Assembly: GCF_900116255.1 (NCBI RefSeq)
Contig: NZ_FPAI01000003.1
Coordinates: 1-64,000 of the forward strand
Origin: Halolactibacillus miurensis
Lineage (GTDB): Bacteria > Bacillota > Bacilli > Bacillales > Amphibacillaceae
Reading direction: 5' to 3'
Length of the DNA stretch: 64,000 nt
In this document: positions 47,063 to 57,223 of the stretch, in pieces
Numbering within the stretch: the first letter of the stretch is position 1
Layout of the letters: the number at the start of each line of letters is the position of its first letter
Translations under genes and position numbers: made by a program
The notes under the pieces: generated by a model
The model's input: the letters and a program-made list of their open reading frames with translations, nothing else
What the model was told of the DNA's origin: nothing
Databases searched by the model: none

Positions 47063-47117
47063 GCGCATGTTTTTGCGTGTGTAAAGTATTAAACAGAAAA
47101 AACATGCAAATATTTGC
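47063..47117. promoter_or_regulatory. Divergent operator region of the hexitol operon
   Basis: A perfect palindrome GCAAATATTTGC lies at 47106-47117. A second inverted pair, CGCA at 47064-47067 and TGCG at 47074-47077, lies about 40 bases away. Both include the half-site TTTGCG. They sit between the divergent epimerase and DeoR genes and are likely operators of the DeoR protein. Confidence 0.6.
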
Positions 47118-47190
47118 GTTTTTTTAATTGTTTATCTTGTTTCCTGTATATGTTAGAATGGTCTTAACAACTATATAGAAGGTGAAAATC

Positions 47191-47940
47191 ATGTTAAAAC
47201 AAGAACGTCAGGACTTCATTTTAGAAATACTCGATAACGAAGAACGCGTCATTGCTAGCGACTTAAGCCAAAGGCTCGACGTCTCAGAAGATACGATCCG
47301 CAGAGACTTAAAAGAACTCGATAGTCTCGGACTTATTAAACGGGTGCATAGTGGCGCATTGCGGCTTGGTCCACCAGTACAAGACTTCACCAAACGTCAA
47401 GACGTCAATAAAGATATAAAAATTGAACTTGCTAAAAAAGCGGTAGAATTCATTAAAGATGATATGGTGTTAGTCATCGATAGCGGAACAAGTAATTTAG
47501 CGTTTGTTAATCAACTGCCACTCAATTTAAAAGCGACTGTCATCACCAATAGCCCACCCATCGCCATGGCCTTAGGCAGTCATGATGATGTTGAAGTCAT
47601 TATGTTAGGCGGTACGATGTTTAAAGAATCCATGGTTAACCTAGGCGTAGAAACAATTGAAGCTTTAAACACCATCCGCGCGGATATGTATATTATGGGG
47701 GTACACAAAATCGATTGTAGCATTGGCATTAGCGTTCCAAGTATCGGAGAGGCTTCGGTTAAACGAAAAATGATTGAAGTGTCAAATGATGTCTTAAGTA
47801 TGGTGACATCGGATAAACTCAATACGTTTGCGAGTCATATAATCGCCCCGGCGAATGTGTTAACGTATATGATTACCAATAGCAAGAAAAACGACGTCCT
47901 TGCGATGTATGAAAGTCAACAAGTCACTGTTATCAATTAA
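47191..47940 (+). CDS. DeoR-family regulator
   Basis: An N-terminal winged helix (MLKQERQDFILEILDNEERV, then LSQRLDVSEDTIRRDLKEL) is followed by a sugar-phosphate-sensing domain of the DeoRC type, with VIDSGTSN and MLGGTMFKES. Length is 249 residues from the ATG at 47191, which follows GAAGGTG. An earlier in-frame start adds three residues. It is divergent from the hexitol operon and should repress it, with a phosphorylated sugar or polyol as inducer. Confidence 0.93.
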   Translation: MLKQERQDFILEILDNEERVIASDLSQRLDVSEDTIRRDLKELDSLGLIKRVHSGALRLGPPVQDFTKRQDVNKDIKIELAKKAVEFIKDDMVLVIDSGTSNLAFVNQLPLNLKATVITNSPPIAMALGSHDDVEVIMLGGTMFKESMVNLGVETIEALNTIRADMYIMGVHKIDCSIGISVPSIGEASVKRKMIEVSNDVLSMVTSDKLNTFASHIIAPANVLTYMITNSKKNDVLAMYESQQVTVIN

Positions 47941-48011
47941 ATCGGCAGACATCGGCAAGTTCAAGTGACAATTTTCAAACAGGCATAAACAGGCATAGGT
48001 GTCACGGCATA

Positions 48012-48051
48012 GAAAAAGACACACCACATAAACTTATGGTGTGCCTTTTTC
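48012..48051. terminator. Bidirectional terminator between deoR and fbp
   Basis: ACACCA-type and GAAAAAG/CTTTTTC arms form a hairpin with T runs on both sides. It serves the plus-strand DeoR gene and the minus-strand fbp gene. Confidence 0.8.
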
Positions 48052-48116
48052 TGTTTTTATCATCTTTTTCATCTATTCGGATTCTATTAACTCTTAGCCA
48101 TTATGCGGAACACAAA

Positions 48117-50048
48117 TCACCTGACATATTTACCATCTAAAAGCTTCTTTAAGTACTCAATCTCTTGGATCAATTTCTCTCCAATGTTGGTCTCGCGCAC
48201 CTTTTTCCGGCGCAATTCTTTGTCGACAAGACGCTTTTTTGATAACACATCGGTGCCATTTTTAATGACGTCTTGTTTTGAATGGAAGTAATGATGGGCA
48301 ACGAGTTCAATGCCGTATGAATTATAGACAAGGGTATAACCGGCAATCCCCGTCGTCTTTTGGTAAGCCTTAGAAAAGCCACCGTCAATCACAATCATTT
48401 TCCCATTCGCTTTAATCGGGTTCTCTCCTTCAATTTCTTTCACCGGGGTATGGCCATTAATGATGTGCCCCGTCTCTGGGTCAAGCCCAAAGGCTTCTAA
48501 GATATTCCTCACCACTTGTTCATCTTCTCTTAAGTAGTAATAGGCATTTTTGCGCTCTTTATGGGTGGCTTTATCTTCGATAAAGTAACGCTCAAACGTC
48601 GTCATTTCCTTTTTACCAAAGAGCGATGAATGTTCACCCGTCCACATATACCAAACCATATCAGTGGCAAGGTCATCGGTGATGCGCTTATTCTGATAAC
48701 TGACACGCAGGAACGATTCAAATTGGTCAAGCAATGCTTTGCCACTATACGTCTTTCCTTCAATCTCAAATGAAGCAAACGTGCCATCATCATTAAGCGG
48801 AATACAACCGTGAATCAATAAGTTTCCATTATAACGTAAATAGAAGTTGCCTTTTTTCATTAAGAAGTCCATATGACGGGTAAGCTTTTCTGAATGTTGC
48901 ACATTAAAAAGGAGTTGATTAATGACCCGCTCTTCTTCCTCTAATAACGCACTCGGGTCTTCCGGGTCCACTGTCTGGAAGCATGGATTTTTAAGTGAGT
49001 AAATCTGCCCGTCTAACTCGATGGTTTCCCTCTCATAATCAATAAACTCTAGCACCTGGCGGTGTTCAAGATGAAAGGATGGCCGGCGTTTAATGATGGG
49101 CAACTCTAACTTGAACTGAATCATCGTAATTGCTTGGTGCATCTTCGTAATGTCTAAAATCTCATCCTCTGTCAGTTCTTCCCCCGGCTGCAGTTTCGGC
49201 CGAAAGGCTGGATGATCGTCATAATAATGATTCGCCAACATCTGTAAGGGACGTAAGTTAATCCCGTACCGGTCTTCAATAATATCTAAATTATTATATC
49301 TCGCACAAATACGAATAATGTTGGCGAGATTCACCTTAGACCCACTATAGGCACCTAGCCATAACACATCATGGTTGCCCCACTGAACATCAACCGAATG
49401 GTGCTCAATTAAGGTTTCCATAATCTTATCAGGTTTTGGTCCTCGGTCATAAATGTCCCCAACAACGTGGAGATGATCAACGACAAGCTGTTGAATGGTG
49501 TAACATAAACCAACAATCAATTTATCGGCTTGATTAAGTGAAATAATCTGTTGGATAATCTTCCGGTAATACTCCTTTTTATTCTCTAGTAAATCAACCT
49601 TATACAACAGTTCTTCGATAATATAGATAAAGGCTTTCGGTAAAGCTTTTCTCAGTTTCGACCGTGTATATTTACTTGATGTATAAGAGGTAAGACTAAT
49701 TAACTTCTTAATCACATCTTCATACCATTGATACAATTCGTGTTGGTCATCAAATTGTTGTTTCATCATCTTTAGCTTTTGTTCCGGATAGTAGACAAAT
49801 GCCGCTAAATCATTCATCGCTTCTTTCGGTAACTGGTCTTTAAATAACTCCTCAATCTTATCCTTCACCTTACCTGACCCGTTTCTTAATACGTGACTAA
49901 ACGCTTGAAATTCCCCGTGTAAATCACTGACAAAGTGCTCGGTCCCTTTAGGTAAGTTTAAAATCGCTTCTAAATTGATAATTTCAGTCGCGACTTTTTC
50001 TTCGGTGTCATACTTTTCTGCGAGTAATTCTAAATACTTCCGTTCCAT
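48117..50048 (-). CDS. fbp: Fructose-1,6-bisphosphatase class III
   Basis: This manganese-dependent gluconeogenic enzyme removes the 1-phosphate of fructose-1,6-bisphosphate. Metallophosphatase motifs are visible: [12 protein letters not shown] near residue 40, [15 protein letters not shown] near 195 and [13 protein letters not shown] near 220, with INGHTPVKE near the C-terminus. Length 643 matches the Bacillus-type Fbp. The ribosome-binding site is AAAGGGGG. It stands alone between the hexitol and uronate regions. Confidence 0.96.
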   Translation of the reverse strand: MERKYLELLAEKYDTEEKVATEIINLEAILNLPKGTEHFVSDLHGEFQAFSHVLRNGSGKVKDKIEELFKDQLPKEAMNDLAAFVYYPEQKLKMMKQQFDDQHELYQWYEDVIKKLISLTSYTSSKYTRSKLRKALPKAFIYIIEELLYKVDLLENKKEYYRKIIQQIISLNQADKLIVGLCYTIQQLVVDHLHVVGDIYDRGPKPDKIMETLIEHHSVDVQWGNHDVLWLGAYSGSKVNLANIIRICARYNNLDIIEDRYGINLRPLQMLANHYYDDHPAFRPKLQPGEELTEDEILDITKMHQAITMIQFKLELPIIKRRPSFHLEHRQVLEFIDYERETIELDGQIYSLKNPCFQTVDPEDPSALLEEEERVINQLLFNVQHSEKLTRHMDFLMKKGNFYLRYNGNLLIHGCIPLNDDGTFASFEIEGKTYSGKALLDQFESFLRVSYQNKRITDDLATDMVWYMWTGEHSSLFGKKEMTTFERYFIEDKATHKERKNAYYYLREDEQVVRNILEAFGLDPETGHIINGHTPVKEIEGENPIKANGKMIVIDGGFSKAYQKTTGIAGYTLVYNSYGIELVAHHYFHSKQDVIKNGTDVLSKKRLVDKELRRKKVRETNIGEKLIQEIEYLKKLLDGKYVR

Positions 50049-50240
50049 TGTTTTCCCCCTTTATACAACCGTCTGTAAGTCTTGCCTCCTCTTTTATTTG
50101 ACATGTTTCGCTAAATATTACTTTCTATTTTACCGGCTACTCACGCTTATGGCTAGTTGATTTATGTGTTTTTTCTGAAAACTCGAGGTAAACGTTGAAA
50201 TACTCCTTAACCAGAGATTACTTTTACTGCGAGCTGATTA

Positions 50241-50271
50241 AAAAAAGACCACCTTACATAGGTAAGATGGT
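50241..50271 (-). terminator. Terminator of the GH2-containing operon
   Basis: ACCACCTTAC at 50248-50257 pairs with GTAAGATGGT at 50262-50271 with one G-U pair. Seven T residues follow on the minus strand. Confidence 0.9.
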
Positions 50272-50339
50272 AAATAGGCGGGAAAACGTCAGCCATAACA
50301 TATCCCTAAGTGCTTGAAGCTTATTAAAGTGTTACTTAC

Positions 50340-52616
50340 TTATTTCTTAACTTTCGTTAAGGCTTGATTCAACTTATTTAATACACGCGGACTAAGCGTG
50401 TCTGAATCCATACTCGCGAGTGTGTCGACTTTCATCGTCGACATCATTTCATACATCGGCGCTTTCGTCACGTCTCCTAATTGCTTAAAGAGAATCTCAC
50501 GTGTCCGTTCGTTTTCCACCAACGCTTCAAATGTGTCACGCGTGGAGAAAACGTCATCTGTAATCATGACGTCTTCTAGTGGTCTCTCATCTATTTGATC
50601 ATCTGGCATATCAAACCAGTTAGCGACAAGGCCACCCTCATCTTTGACCGGTGCCTTATAGCGCGGGTCAAACGTGGCTACTTTATCAAAATAGCCGGTA
50701 TCGGTTTTGCCTCTATTCGAAACGACCATCACTTTATTTTCCCCATCACGTAAGGCGACATCAGAAAAGACGACCGTTTTATCTTCTTGCTGTTGGGTCG
50801 CATGTTTTTCGCCATTGACATAAAGGGTGATGCTGTCTTCATTTGTGTACACTTTAAACTGTGTCACTTCCCCTTCACGGTTCACGTAGCGTTTACCCGT
50901 TAAATGCACGACAGCGTCTTCTCGCCAGTAAGCTTGATAGAGATAAAAGGCATCTTTTTTGATTTTACGATCATACGTGATCAGCCCTTTGTTGTTGCGT
51001 CCCTTTACGCCACCTTCATCACGAATGTTGGCGCCAAAGTCAAACATATTCCAGACAAAGGTTGACCAAAGAAACGGTCGTTCATGGAAGATTTTATACA
51101 CCTTCTCATGATAAAGCGCATGGTAATCTTCAGTGTAATCTTTTACTTTTGGATCAAGGTTATGGCAACGAATAATACCCTCAGCCCCGTATTCACTGAT
51201 ACCAATTGGCACATCAGGGTTCTCTTCGTGGAATTGATCTAAGAACGGTGCGAATTCTTCTGCCTCACCGACATACCAGCCGTAATACTTATTGTAGCCA
51301 ATCAGGTCGGTTTCCTGGTTGTACGCATCATCATTTTCGACAAACATAACATTCGCCATTGTGGTCAAACGGGTTGGGTCTTCTTGTTTCGTTAAAACGT
51401 TTAGATCATGAACCAAATCTCTGACCGCTTGTTTATCACCACCAATTTGAATTTCATTTTGAATTCCCCAGAAACAGATCGACGGATGATGTAGATTTTG
51501 ACGAATCAGTTCAACCATTTGTGATTTCGCATTTTTTCCGGTCACATCTGTTTTTGACATCCGTGATATGAACGGTGTTTCGGCCCAAGTAATAATCCCG
51601 TATTGATCACATAAATCATAGAAATATTGATCATGCTGATAGTGTGCTAAGCGAATCGTATTCGCCCCGACTTCACGAATGAGGGCCATATCTTCGTCGT
51701 GTTCTGCCTCAGTAATCGCCCAGCCCATATCCTTTCGGTCTTGGTGACGCGATACGCCGCGCAGTGGATAAGGTTCGCCGTTTAAGAAGAAGCCCTTCTC
51801 TGGGTCAACGTGATAATATCTTAAGCCAAGTGGTAACACGACTTCATCAACCGTGTCATTAAACGTCTCAACTCTCACACTGATTGAATAAAGATGAGGG
51901 TCTTTCACTCCATGCCAAAGCATGGGATCGTCGATGGTGAGCTTGATCGTCTCAGTGGTGACGCCTGAAGTTAACGTCACTTCTTTACCGCGACGGTACA
52001 CAGACTGCCCAGCTTGATCAGTCACGTCGATCCATAACCTCGCTTCACTTGTCTCCTCTGATTCATTCACTAGGCGCATATCAATTCGAACAGTCGCCGA
52101 TTCATCTGTGACATCTTCCTGAAATAGATAGACACCACTTGATCCATGATCGAGTAAATCAAAGTGTAACGCATCCGCTACCACCAGGTTGACATCACGG
52201 TAAACCCCTCCATAAAATGTGAAATCAGCCATGAGTGGGTAAATCTCTTCCCGGTGACGGTTATCGACTTCAAAAATAAGTGTATTCTCTTCAGTAAAGC
52301 TCACAACATCGGTCACATCAAAGCGGAATGTTGAATATCCCCCTTCATGTTTGCCAACATTCATCCCATTAACAAACACTTCGGTAACACTATTTGCCCC
52401 TTCGCATTCAATATAAATGCGGCGACCTTGATCTTGTTCAGCTAACATGAATGTCTTTTGATAGCGACTTTTTGCCCGGTAAAAATCAAACCCATTTGCC
52501 CCATCGATCGCATTCCACGTATGCGGTAAGCCAACTGTTATCGGATGAAACGTTTGTTTGTCATTGATCCCTTTTTCAAAGGTCCACGCTTCATTAAGGT
52601 TGATTCGTTTAGCCAT
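50340..52616 (-). CDS. Glycoside hydrolase family 2 (beta-galactosidase/beta-glucuronidase)
   Basis: A 758-residue GH2 enzyme with a sugar-binding domain, an immunoglobulin-like domain and a TIM barrel. The acid/base glutamate is in FWGIQNEIQIGG and the nucleophile in GISEYGAEGI. GRNNKGLITYDR is near residue 590. No signal peptide is present, so it acts inside on imported glycosides. The uronate operon favours beta-glucuronidase, while the GRNxKG motif also occurs in beta-galactosidases, so specificity is open. The ATG at 52616 follows AAAGGA by eight bases, and the longer frame adds 12 residues. Confidence 0.88.
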   Translation of the reverse strand: MAKRINLNEAWTFEKGINDKQTFHPITVGLPHTWNAIDGANGFDFYRAKSRYQKTFMLAEQDQGRRIYIECEGANSVTEVFVNGMNVGKHEGGYSTFRFDVTDVVSFTEENTLIFEVDNRHREEIYPLMADFTFYGGVYRDVNLVVADALHFDLLDHGSSGVYLFQEDVTDESATVRIDMRLVNESEETSEARLWIDVTDQAGQSVYRRGKEVTLTSGVTTETIKLTIDDPMLWHGVKDPHLYSISVRVETFNDTVDEVVLPLGLRYYHVDPEKGFFLNGEPYPLRGVSRHQDRKDMGWAITEAEHDEDMALIREVGANTIRLAHYQHDQYFYDLCDQYGIITWAETPFISRMSKTDVTGKNAKSQMVELIRQNLHHPSICFWGIQNEIQIGGDKQAVRDLVHDLNVLTKQEDPTRLTTMANVMFVENDDAYNQETDLIGYNKYYGWYVGEAEEFAPFLDQFHEENPDVPIGISEYGAEGIIRCHNLDPKVKDYTEDYHALYHEKVYKIFHERPFLWSTFVWNMFDFGANIRDEGGVKGRNNKGLITYDRKIKKDAFYLYQAYWREDAVVHLTGKRYVNREGEVTQFKVYTNEDSITLYVNGEKHATQQQEDKTVVFSDVALRDGENKVMVVSNRGKTDTGYFDKVATFDPRYKAPVKDEGGLVANWFDMPDDQIDERPLEDVMITDDVFSTRDTFEALVENERTREILFKQLGDVTKAPMYEMMSTMKVDTLASMDSDTLSPRVLNKLNQALTKVKK

Positions 52617-52665
52617 AGCAACCATCCTTTCTTTTTTTAAAATTCTTAACAATACCGCTCTTTCA

Positions 52666-54036
52666 TTATCTCAAAATGTCATTCATTTTTTCATTAAATC
52701 GTTCAACAACGGCTTCTAATTCAGCCAGTAACGGCGTCACTTGCTCATAACTTTTCGTTTGATTCCATTTTAGAATAATGTCTTCCGCCAGTTCATGAAG
52801 TTGGTCATGATCGCCTTTAATTAATGTTACTTCTTGATGATTTGGATCTGTTTGGGCTAATTTTTCAAGGTGTCGCCCTAAATTACATACTTTACCCGTC
52901 GATACATCTTCAACCGAGAGTTCCACAAACCCATGAATCGCATTTCTCACTTGCCAATACAGACGTAAATGATCGGTACGGGCCACTTCTCTTAAGCTAT
53001 CTCGGTCAAGCGCTTTGTAGTAAGGTAAAGCTCTTTGTTTAATCGCATAATTTTTCTCACTAATATGATAGATACCTTGTCCTGTTTCTCTTGAGAGTGT
53101 ATAGAGTTGATTTGATTCATGCGCCACATGGTCGATTTTCGCTGAAATCTCTTGTGTCGTCGCCGCTTGTTGTTCGATACTGGCCGACATGTTTTCAACG
53201 TAATCATTAAGACCATCCATATCATTCACAATCAAATCAATCGTCATATTTGATTCGGTTAACCTTACTTTATTCGTTTCAAACGTACTAACCGCTTCGG
53301 TCATCGCTTCGCTAGATGCTGTAATTTCACTTGAAAGTTCTTGAATGATGTCATCAATTTGGTCAAGTGAAGCTTTCGTGTGTGCGGCTAACTTTGTAAT
53401 CTCACTCGCAACGACACTAAAACCTTTCCCGTGTTCACCGGCACGCGCTGCTTCAATCGAAGCGTTGAGCGCTAAGAGATTCGTTTGATCCGCAACACCA
53501 TCAATAATGGCCGTCACTTTCTCAATCGCTTCGGCCTTTTGCTTCACATCCGACAGCCGTGATTCAACTTGTCTCACCGATTGATAGGCCCCGTCAATGC
53601 CCTGGGCAGCTTGTTCGAGTTCACCTTTAGCATTTGCCGCTTTCTCAGTCGTTGACTGAGCTTTTTCAGCTGATTGCTGACTTAAGTTAGCGACATCTTC
53701 AATCGCATCGCGCATTTCACTTGTCGACGCTTGAATGTCAGCACTGCTTCTTTTCTGCGTATCAATGAGCTCCAGCAAATGGTGCACCGAATCAAGTGAC
53801 GTGATTTGATTCATTAACGCTAAATTTTCAGTGAACATCGTCCGTAATTGACTGTTTTTCAGTTCCAACAAGTTATTAATCTCTGACGTGATTGGATGAT
53901 CAAAAGATAGGTAGGCATCCTGATCACGATGATTAACCCCATCATACTGGGCATTAACTTGATAAACACGCGAGAGTTCTTCTTCTAGACCTTGTAAAGG
54001 ATTGTCTAGTTGTTTCGATTGTTTTCTTTTAAACAT
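52666..54036 (-). CDS. Soluble chemoreceptor with zinc-binding CZB domain
   Basis: A methyl-accepting-chemotaxis-type protein of 456 residues without membrane segments. The coiled-coil signalling tip has [20 protein letters not shown] and GFSVVASEI. The C-terminal part (about residues 335-456) resembles a CZB domain with [23 protein letters not shown] and HDQLHELAE. These domains bind zinc and sense oxidants or pH. The ATG at 54036 has AAAGG upstream. It sits between GH2 and HAD genes on the same strand, linking taxis to glycoside use. Confidence 0.87.
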   Translation of the reverse strand: MFKRKQSKQLDNPLQGLEEELSRVYQVNAQYDGVNHRDQDAYLSFDHPITSEINNLLELKNSQLRTMFTENLALMNQITSLDSVHHLLELIDTQKRSSADIQASTSEMRDAIEDVANLSQQSAEKAQSTTEKAANAKGELEQAAQGIDGAYQSVRQVESRLSDVKQKAEAIEKVTAIIDGVADQTNLLALNASIEAARAGEHGKGFSVVASEITKLAAHTKASLDQIDDIIQELSSEITASSEAMTEAVSTFETNKVRLTESNMTIDLIVNDMDGLNDYVENMSASIEQQAATTQEISAKIDHVAHESNQLYTLSRETGQGIYHISEKNYAIKQRALPYYKALDRDSLREVARTDHLRLYWQVRNAIHGFVELSVEDVSTGKVCNLGRHLEKLAQTDPNHQEVTLIKGDHDQLHELAEDIILKWNQTKSYEQVTPLLAELEAVVERFNEKMNDILR

Positions 54037-54060
54037 GTTTGTCACCTTTATCGTTTTGAC

Positions 54061-54909
54061 TTAGTCGTTTGATTCAAGGGCTGCGTGGAACTCAGCAATG
54101 AGCATCTCTTGATAACTCGCGTCAAAAGCACCGGCGAGTAAACGTGGGAACGCTTCTTGTTTAAGACGGTTCCAACTCATTTCTTCTTGACCGACGATAA
54201 TCGGATAGAAATGGACCCCATTTTTCTTAGCTGCATCTAAATCTCCCGGTGCATCTCCAACCATCACGACTTGGTTTTCACGGTAGTTAAATCCCAGTAA
54301 ATCATGAATACACTTTGCTTTTGAGCCTGCTTCTTGACCGAGGAGGACATCGACATACTCACCTAAACCGTGACGGGTCCACTCTTCTAGGACGGCCGTT
54401 GTGTTAGCACTTGAGACAATCGCCACATCGGCCTCTTGACTGATCGCTTTTAATCCTTCTTTTACACCATCAAACGGTTTGTCAACATCAGACAAGTTAC
54501 CGATCGCTTCATTGACTTTTTCGCTCCACAGTAAACCTAACTTCAATTCTTCTTCGCCAGATGCTTCATAGGCTTGTTTCAAGGCACGGTTTGATAATTC
54601 TGGTGTTTCTTCGGTCCATTTCTTTAACGCTTTAAACGGCGCGACGTCCATACCGCGTTCATAGGCGACATCAAAAGATAACACTAAGCCTTTAAAGCGG
54701 TTGATGCCGCGTGTCATTGAATACAGATTTAATTCATTCCACAAACGGAGGAATGCATCTTCAATTTTCTCTAAGCCAAACACCTCAATAATTTTCGGTC
54801 CGAAACATTCGATGTGTTTGACATCCATCGTATCCATGGCACAGCCGTCAGAATCAACGCAGACGAGTACGTTGTGCTTTTTGTGAAAATCAACTAAATT
54901 TGTGTTCAT
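54061..54909 (-). CDS. HAD-family hydrolase
   Basis: A 282-residue HAD phosphatase-like protein. Motif I is VCVDSDGCAMD, motif II VAIVSSAN, and motif III/IV VVMVGDAPGDLDAAKK. The helical cap spans about residues 35-165. It probably dephosphorylates a sugar phosphate, but the substrate is unknown. A terminator-like hairpin ends directly before its ribosome-binding site GGGG, which may lower its expression relative to upstream uronate genes. Confidence 0.85.
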   Translation of the reverse strand: MNTNLVDFHKKHNVLVCVDSDGCAMDTMDVKHIECFGPKIIEVFGLEKIEDAFLRLWNELNLYSMTRGINRFKGLVLSFDVAYERGMDVAPFKALKKWTEETPELSNRALKQAYEASGEEELKLGLLWSEKVNEAIGNLSDVDKPFDGVKEGLKAISQEADVAIVSSANTTAVLEEWTRHGLGEYVDVLLGQEAGSKAKCIHDLLGFNYRENQVVMVGDAPGDLDAAKKNGVHFYPIIVGQEEMSWNRLKQEAFPRLLAGAFDASYQEMLIAEFHAALESND

Positions 54910-54930
54910 GTTGGTTACCCCTTTGTTTTA

Positions 54931-54960
54931 AAACAGGGTTATCACCAGTGATAACCCTGT
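54931..54960 (-). terminator. Intra-operon hairpin before the HAD gene
   Basis: Perfect 12-bp arms at 54933-54944 and 54949-54960 with a 4-base loop. Only about four T residues follow on the minus strand. It lies between the SDR and HAD genes, and could end most transcripts or protect the 3' end of the upstream message. Confidence 0.75.
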
Positions 54961-54992
54961 CGTTATTTATTTTTACTTACTGTTTTTTTCTC

Positions 54993-55844
54993 TTACACAC
55001 CTGAGTATGCGTGGAAGCCACCATCAATTGGTAACACAACGCCTGAGACGAAACTTGAATATTTGGCATCTGCTAAGAAAAGAACAGCACCTACTAATTC
55101 TTCAGGATCACCGAAACGTTCCATTGGTGTCGCGTTAATGATTTTTTGTGAACGCGCGGTATATGAACCGTCTTCGTTTAAAAGTAATTTCTCGTTTTGT
55201 TTTGTAACTAAGAAGCCTGGTGCGATTGCGTTGACACGGACACCAGCTTTAGACATATAAGTCGCTAACCATTCAGTAAAGTTACTGACTGCCGCTTTAC
55301 CACCTGAGTAGGCTGGAATTTTTGTCAGTGGTGTGAACGCGTTCATCGATGATACGTTAATAATCGTCGCACCTTTACGCTCCGCCATGTCTTTTCCGAA
55401 CACTTGTGATGGTAATAATGTTCCTAAGTAGTTTAGGTCCATAACAAAACCAATGCCTTTTGGATCTAAATCAAAGAATGTTTTAAGGTCTGGATTGGCT
55501 TTCGTTTTTTCAACATCATAGAACTCATCATCTGATGTCCCTTTAGGGTTGTTCCCACCGGCACCGTTTAGAAGAATATCAACGCCGCCGTAAACCTCAT
55601 CAACTTTTGCTTTAGCCGCTTTAAGTGACTCAACGTCAAGGACGTTTGCTGCTACACCAATCGCTTTACCACCGTCTGAAACGATTTCTTCAGCAATCTT
55701 GTTCGCTGCTTCTTCTTGTAAATCCATAACGACAACATTTGCGCCTGCTTCAGCTAAGGCTTTACAGAAATAGCTACCGAGGACACCGCCACCGCCTGTC
55801 ACTGCTGCGACTTTACCGGATAAATCAAATTTGTGTTCTTTCAT
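54993..55844 (-). CDS. uxuB: SDR-family fructuronate/mannonate oxidoreductase (YjmF/UxuB-like)
   Basis: A short-chain dehydrogenase of 283 residues: cofactor loop VTGGGGVLGSYFCKALAEAG, NGAGG, catalytic Ser in INVSSMNAF and YSGGKAA with Tyr and Lys. In B. subtilis an SDR (YjmF) serves as the fructuronate reductase, converting D-fructuronate to D-mannonate. Position downstream of uxuA and uxaC supports this. The ATG at 55844 follows GGGAGG by eight bases. The classical UxuB is a different long-chain family, so the symbol reflects function only. Confidence 0.88.
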   Translation of the reverse strand: MKEHKFDLSGKVAAVTGGGGVLGSYFCKALAEAGANVVVMDLQEEAANKIAEEIVSDGGKAIGVAANVLDVESLKAAKAKVDEVYGGVDILLNGAGGNNPKGTSDDEFYDVEKTKANPDLKTFFDLDPKGIGFVMDLNYLGTLLPSQVFGKDMAERKGATIINVSSMNAFTPLTKIPAYSGGKAAVSNFTEWLATYMSKAGVRVNAIAPGFLVTKQNEKLLLNEDGSYTARSQKIINATPMERFGDPEELVGAVLFLADAKYSSFVSGVVLPIDGGFHAYSGV

Positions 55845-56126
55845 CTTCATTTCCTCCCTTAGTGATCTTTGTTTTATCTGTTTCGTTCATGTTCATTGTT
55901 GCTAATCATTTATCTTACTTGTGAGTAAGAATGAATCAATTTATAGACAGCATGGCCGTAAGCAATGCTTTCCTAAGACCTAAATAATTGCCTTTTACAT
56001 TTATACTAATTTTTTCAAGGAAAGTGGTATGCGTAAAACAGCCAAAATAGGTATGTTTTAGTTTTTAGGTTGTTCACTCGGGTGTCTTAGTTTTGCATCC
56101 CTTACGTTCATGCGTGTACACATGAT

Positions 56127-57176
56127 TTAGTACTGTCGACGCTTGTTTTCAGCTTCCCATAAACCATTTAGATAAGTCGCACCAAGCGCGCGGTCATATA
56201 AGCCGTAACCTGGTTTACCTGTTTCACCCCAAATCATCCGACCGTGGTCCGGACGAATTGGGCCGGTGTAATCAAAGTCTTTCATGGCACGAATCACTTC
56301 GTACATATCAATTGAACCTGTTTCAGAGAGGTGTGGCGATTCTTGGAATGAACGTGTGCCTGATAATTTTACATTACGCGCATGGACAAAGTTCACGCGG
56401 TTCTTTTTACCGAAGTAACGTAACATCTCTGGGAAGTCATTTTCAGGTACCGCACCGAGTGATCCACTACACATCGTCAAACCATTGTTTGGTGAATCAT
56501 ACAGGTTAATGAAACGCTCTAAGTTCTCTTTATTTGTGATGATTCGTGGTAACCCAAAGATATCAAATGGTGGGTCATCTGGATGAATCGCCATCTTTAT
56601 GCCACTGGCTTCTGCGACGGGCATGATTTCTTTAATGAAGTAACCAAGGTTTTCCCAAAGTTTTTCATGATCGACTTGTTTATAGTGATCAAACAATGTT
56701 TGTAGTTCTTCTTTTTCGTAGCTTGAATCCCAACCTGGCAGTGATAACTCACCCGTTAGTGGATCCATCTTTTCAACAACCTCTTCTTCGAAAATGAGCG
56801 CGGTTGAACCATCCTCTAATTCATAATCAAGTGATGAACGGGTCCAGTCAAAGACTGGCATGAAGTTGTAACAAACAACGGGAATGCCTGCTTCACCTAA
56901 GTTCTTCAGTGTTGTTTTATAGTTTTCAATATACTGATCACGTGTCGGTAAACCGATTTTAATATCTTCATGTACCGGTACACTTTCAATCACGGATAAT
57001 TCTAAGCCATGCTTTTCGATTTCTGATTTTAACGCTTTGATTTTATCAAGCGGCCATACTTCACCAACTGGAATGTCGTAGATTGCTGTCACAATCCCTT
57101 TCATCCCTGGAATTTGGCGAATCTTTTCTAAAGTAACTGGATCTTCTTTACCGTACCAACGAAATGTCATTTCCAT
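56127..57176 (-). CDS. uxuA: Mannonate dehydratase
   Basis: UxuA dehydrates D-mannonate to 2-keto-3-deoxygluconate. The start [20 protein letters not shown] and motifs [17 protein letters not shown] and [11 protein letters not shown] with metal-binding His and Cys (LTMCSGSLG) are typical. Length 349 fits. The first ATG has AAAGGGG nine bases upstream. It follows uxaC by 47 bases. A 282-base gap follows before the SDR gene, where no promoter or operator was recognised. Confidence 0.96.
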   Translation of the reverse strand: MEMTFRWYGKEDPVTLEKIRQIPGMKGIVTAIYDIPVGEVWPLDKIKALKSEIEKHGLELSVIESVPVHEDIKIGLPTRDQYIENYKTTLKNLGEAGIPVVCYNFMPVFDWTRSSLDYELEDGSTALIFEEEVVEKMDPLTGELSLPGWDSSYEKEELQTLFDHYKQVDHEKLWENLGYFIKEIMPVAEASGIKMAIHPDDPPFDIFGLPRIITNKENLERFINLYDSPNNGLTMCSGSLGAVPENDFPEMLRYFGKKNRVNFVHARNVKLSGTRSFQESPHLSETGSIDMYEVIRAMKDFDYTGPIRPDHGRMIWGETGKPGYGLYDRALGATYLNGLWEAENKRRQY

Positions 57177-57223
57177 TATTATTTACCCCTTTGTTTTATA
57201 AGTTAAGTGTGTCTTTTTACAAT

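Noticed and set aside
48170-48388. 72-codon minus-strand frame
   Set aside because: Shadow of fbp in another frame.
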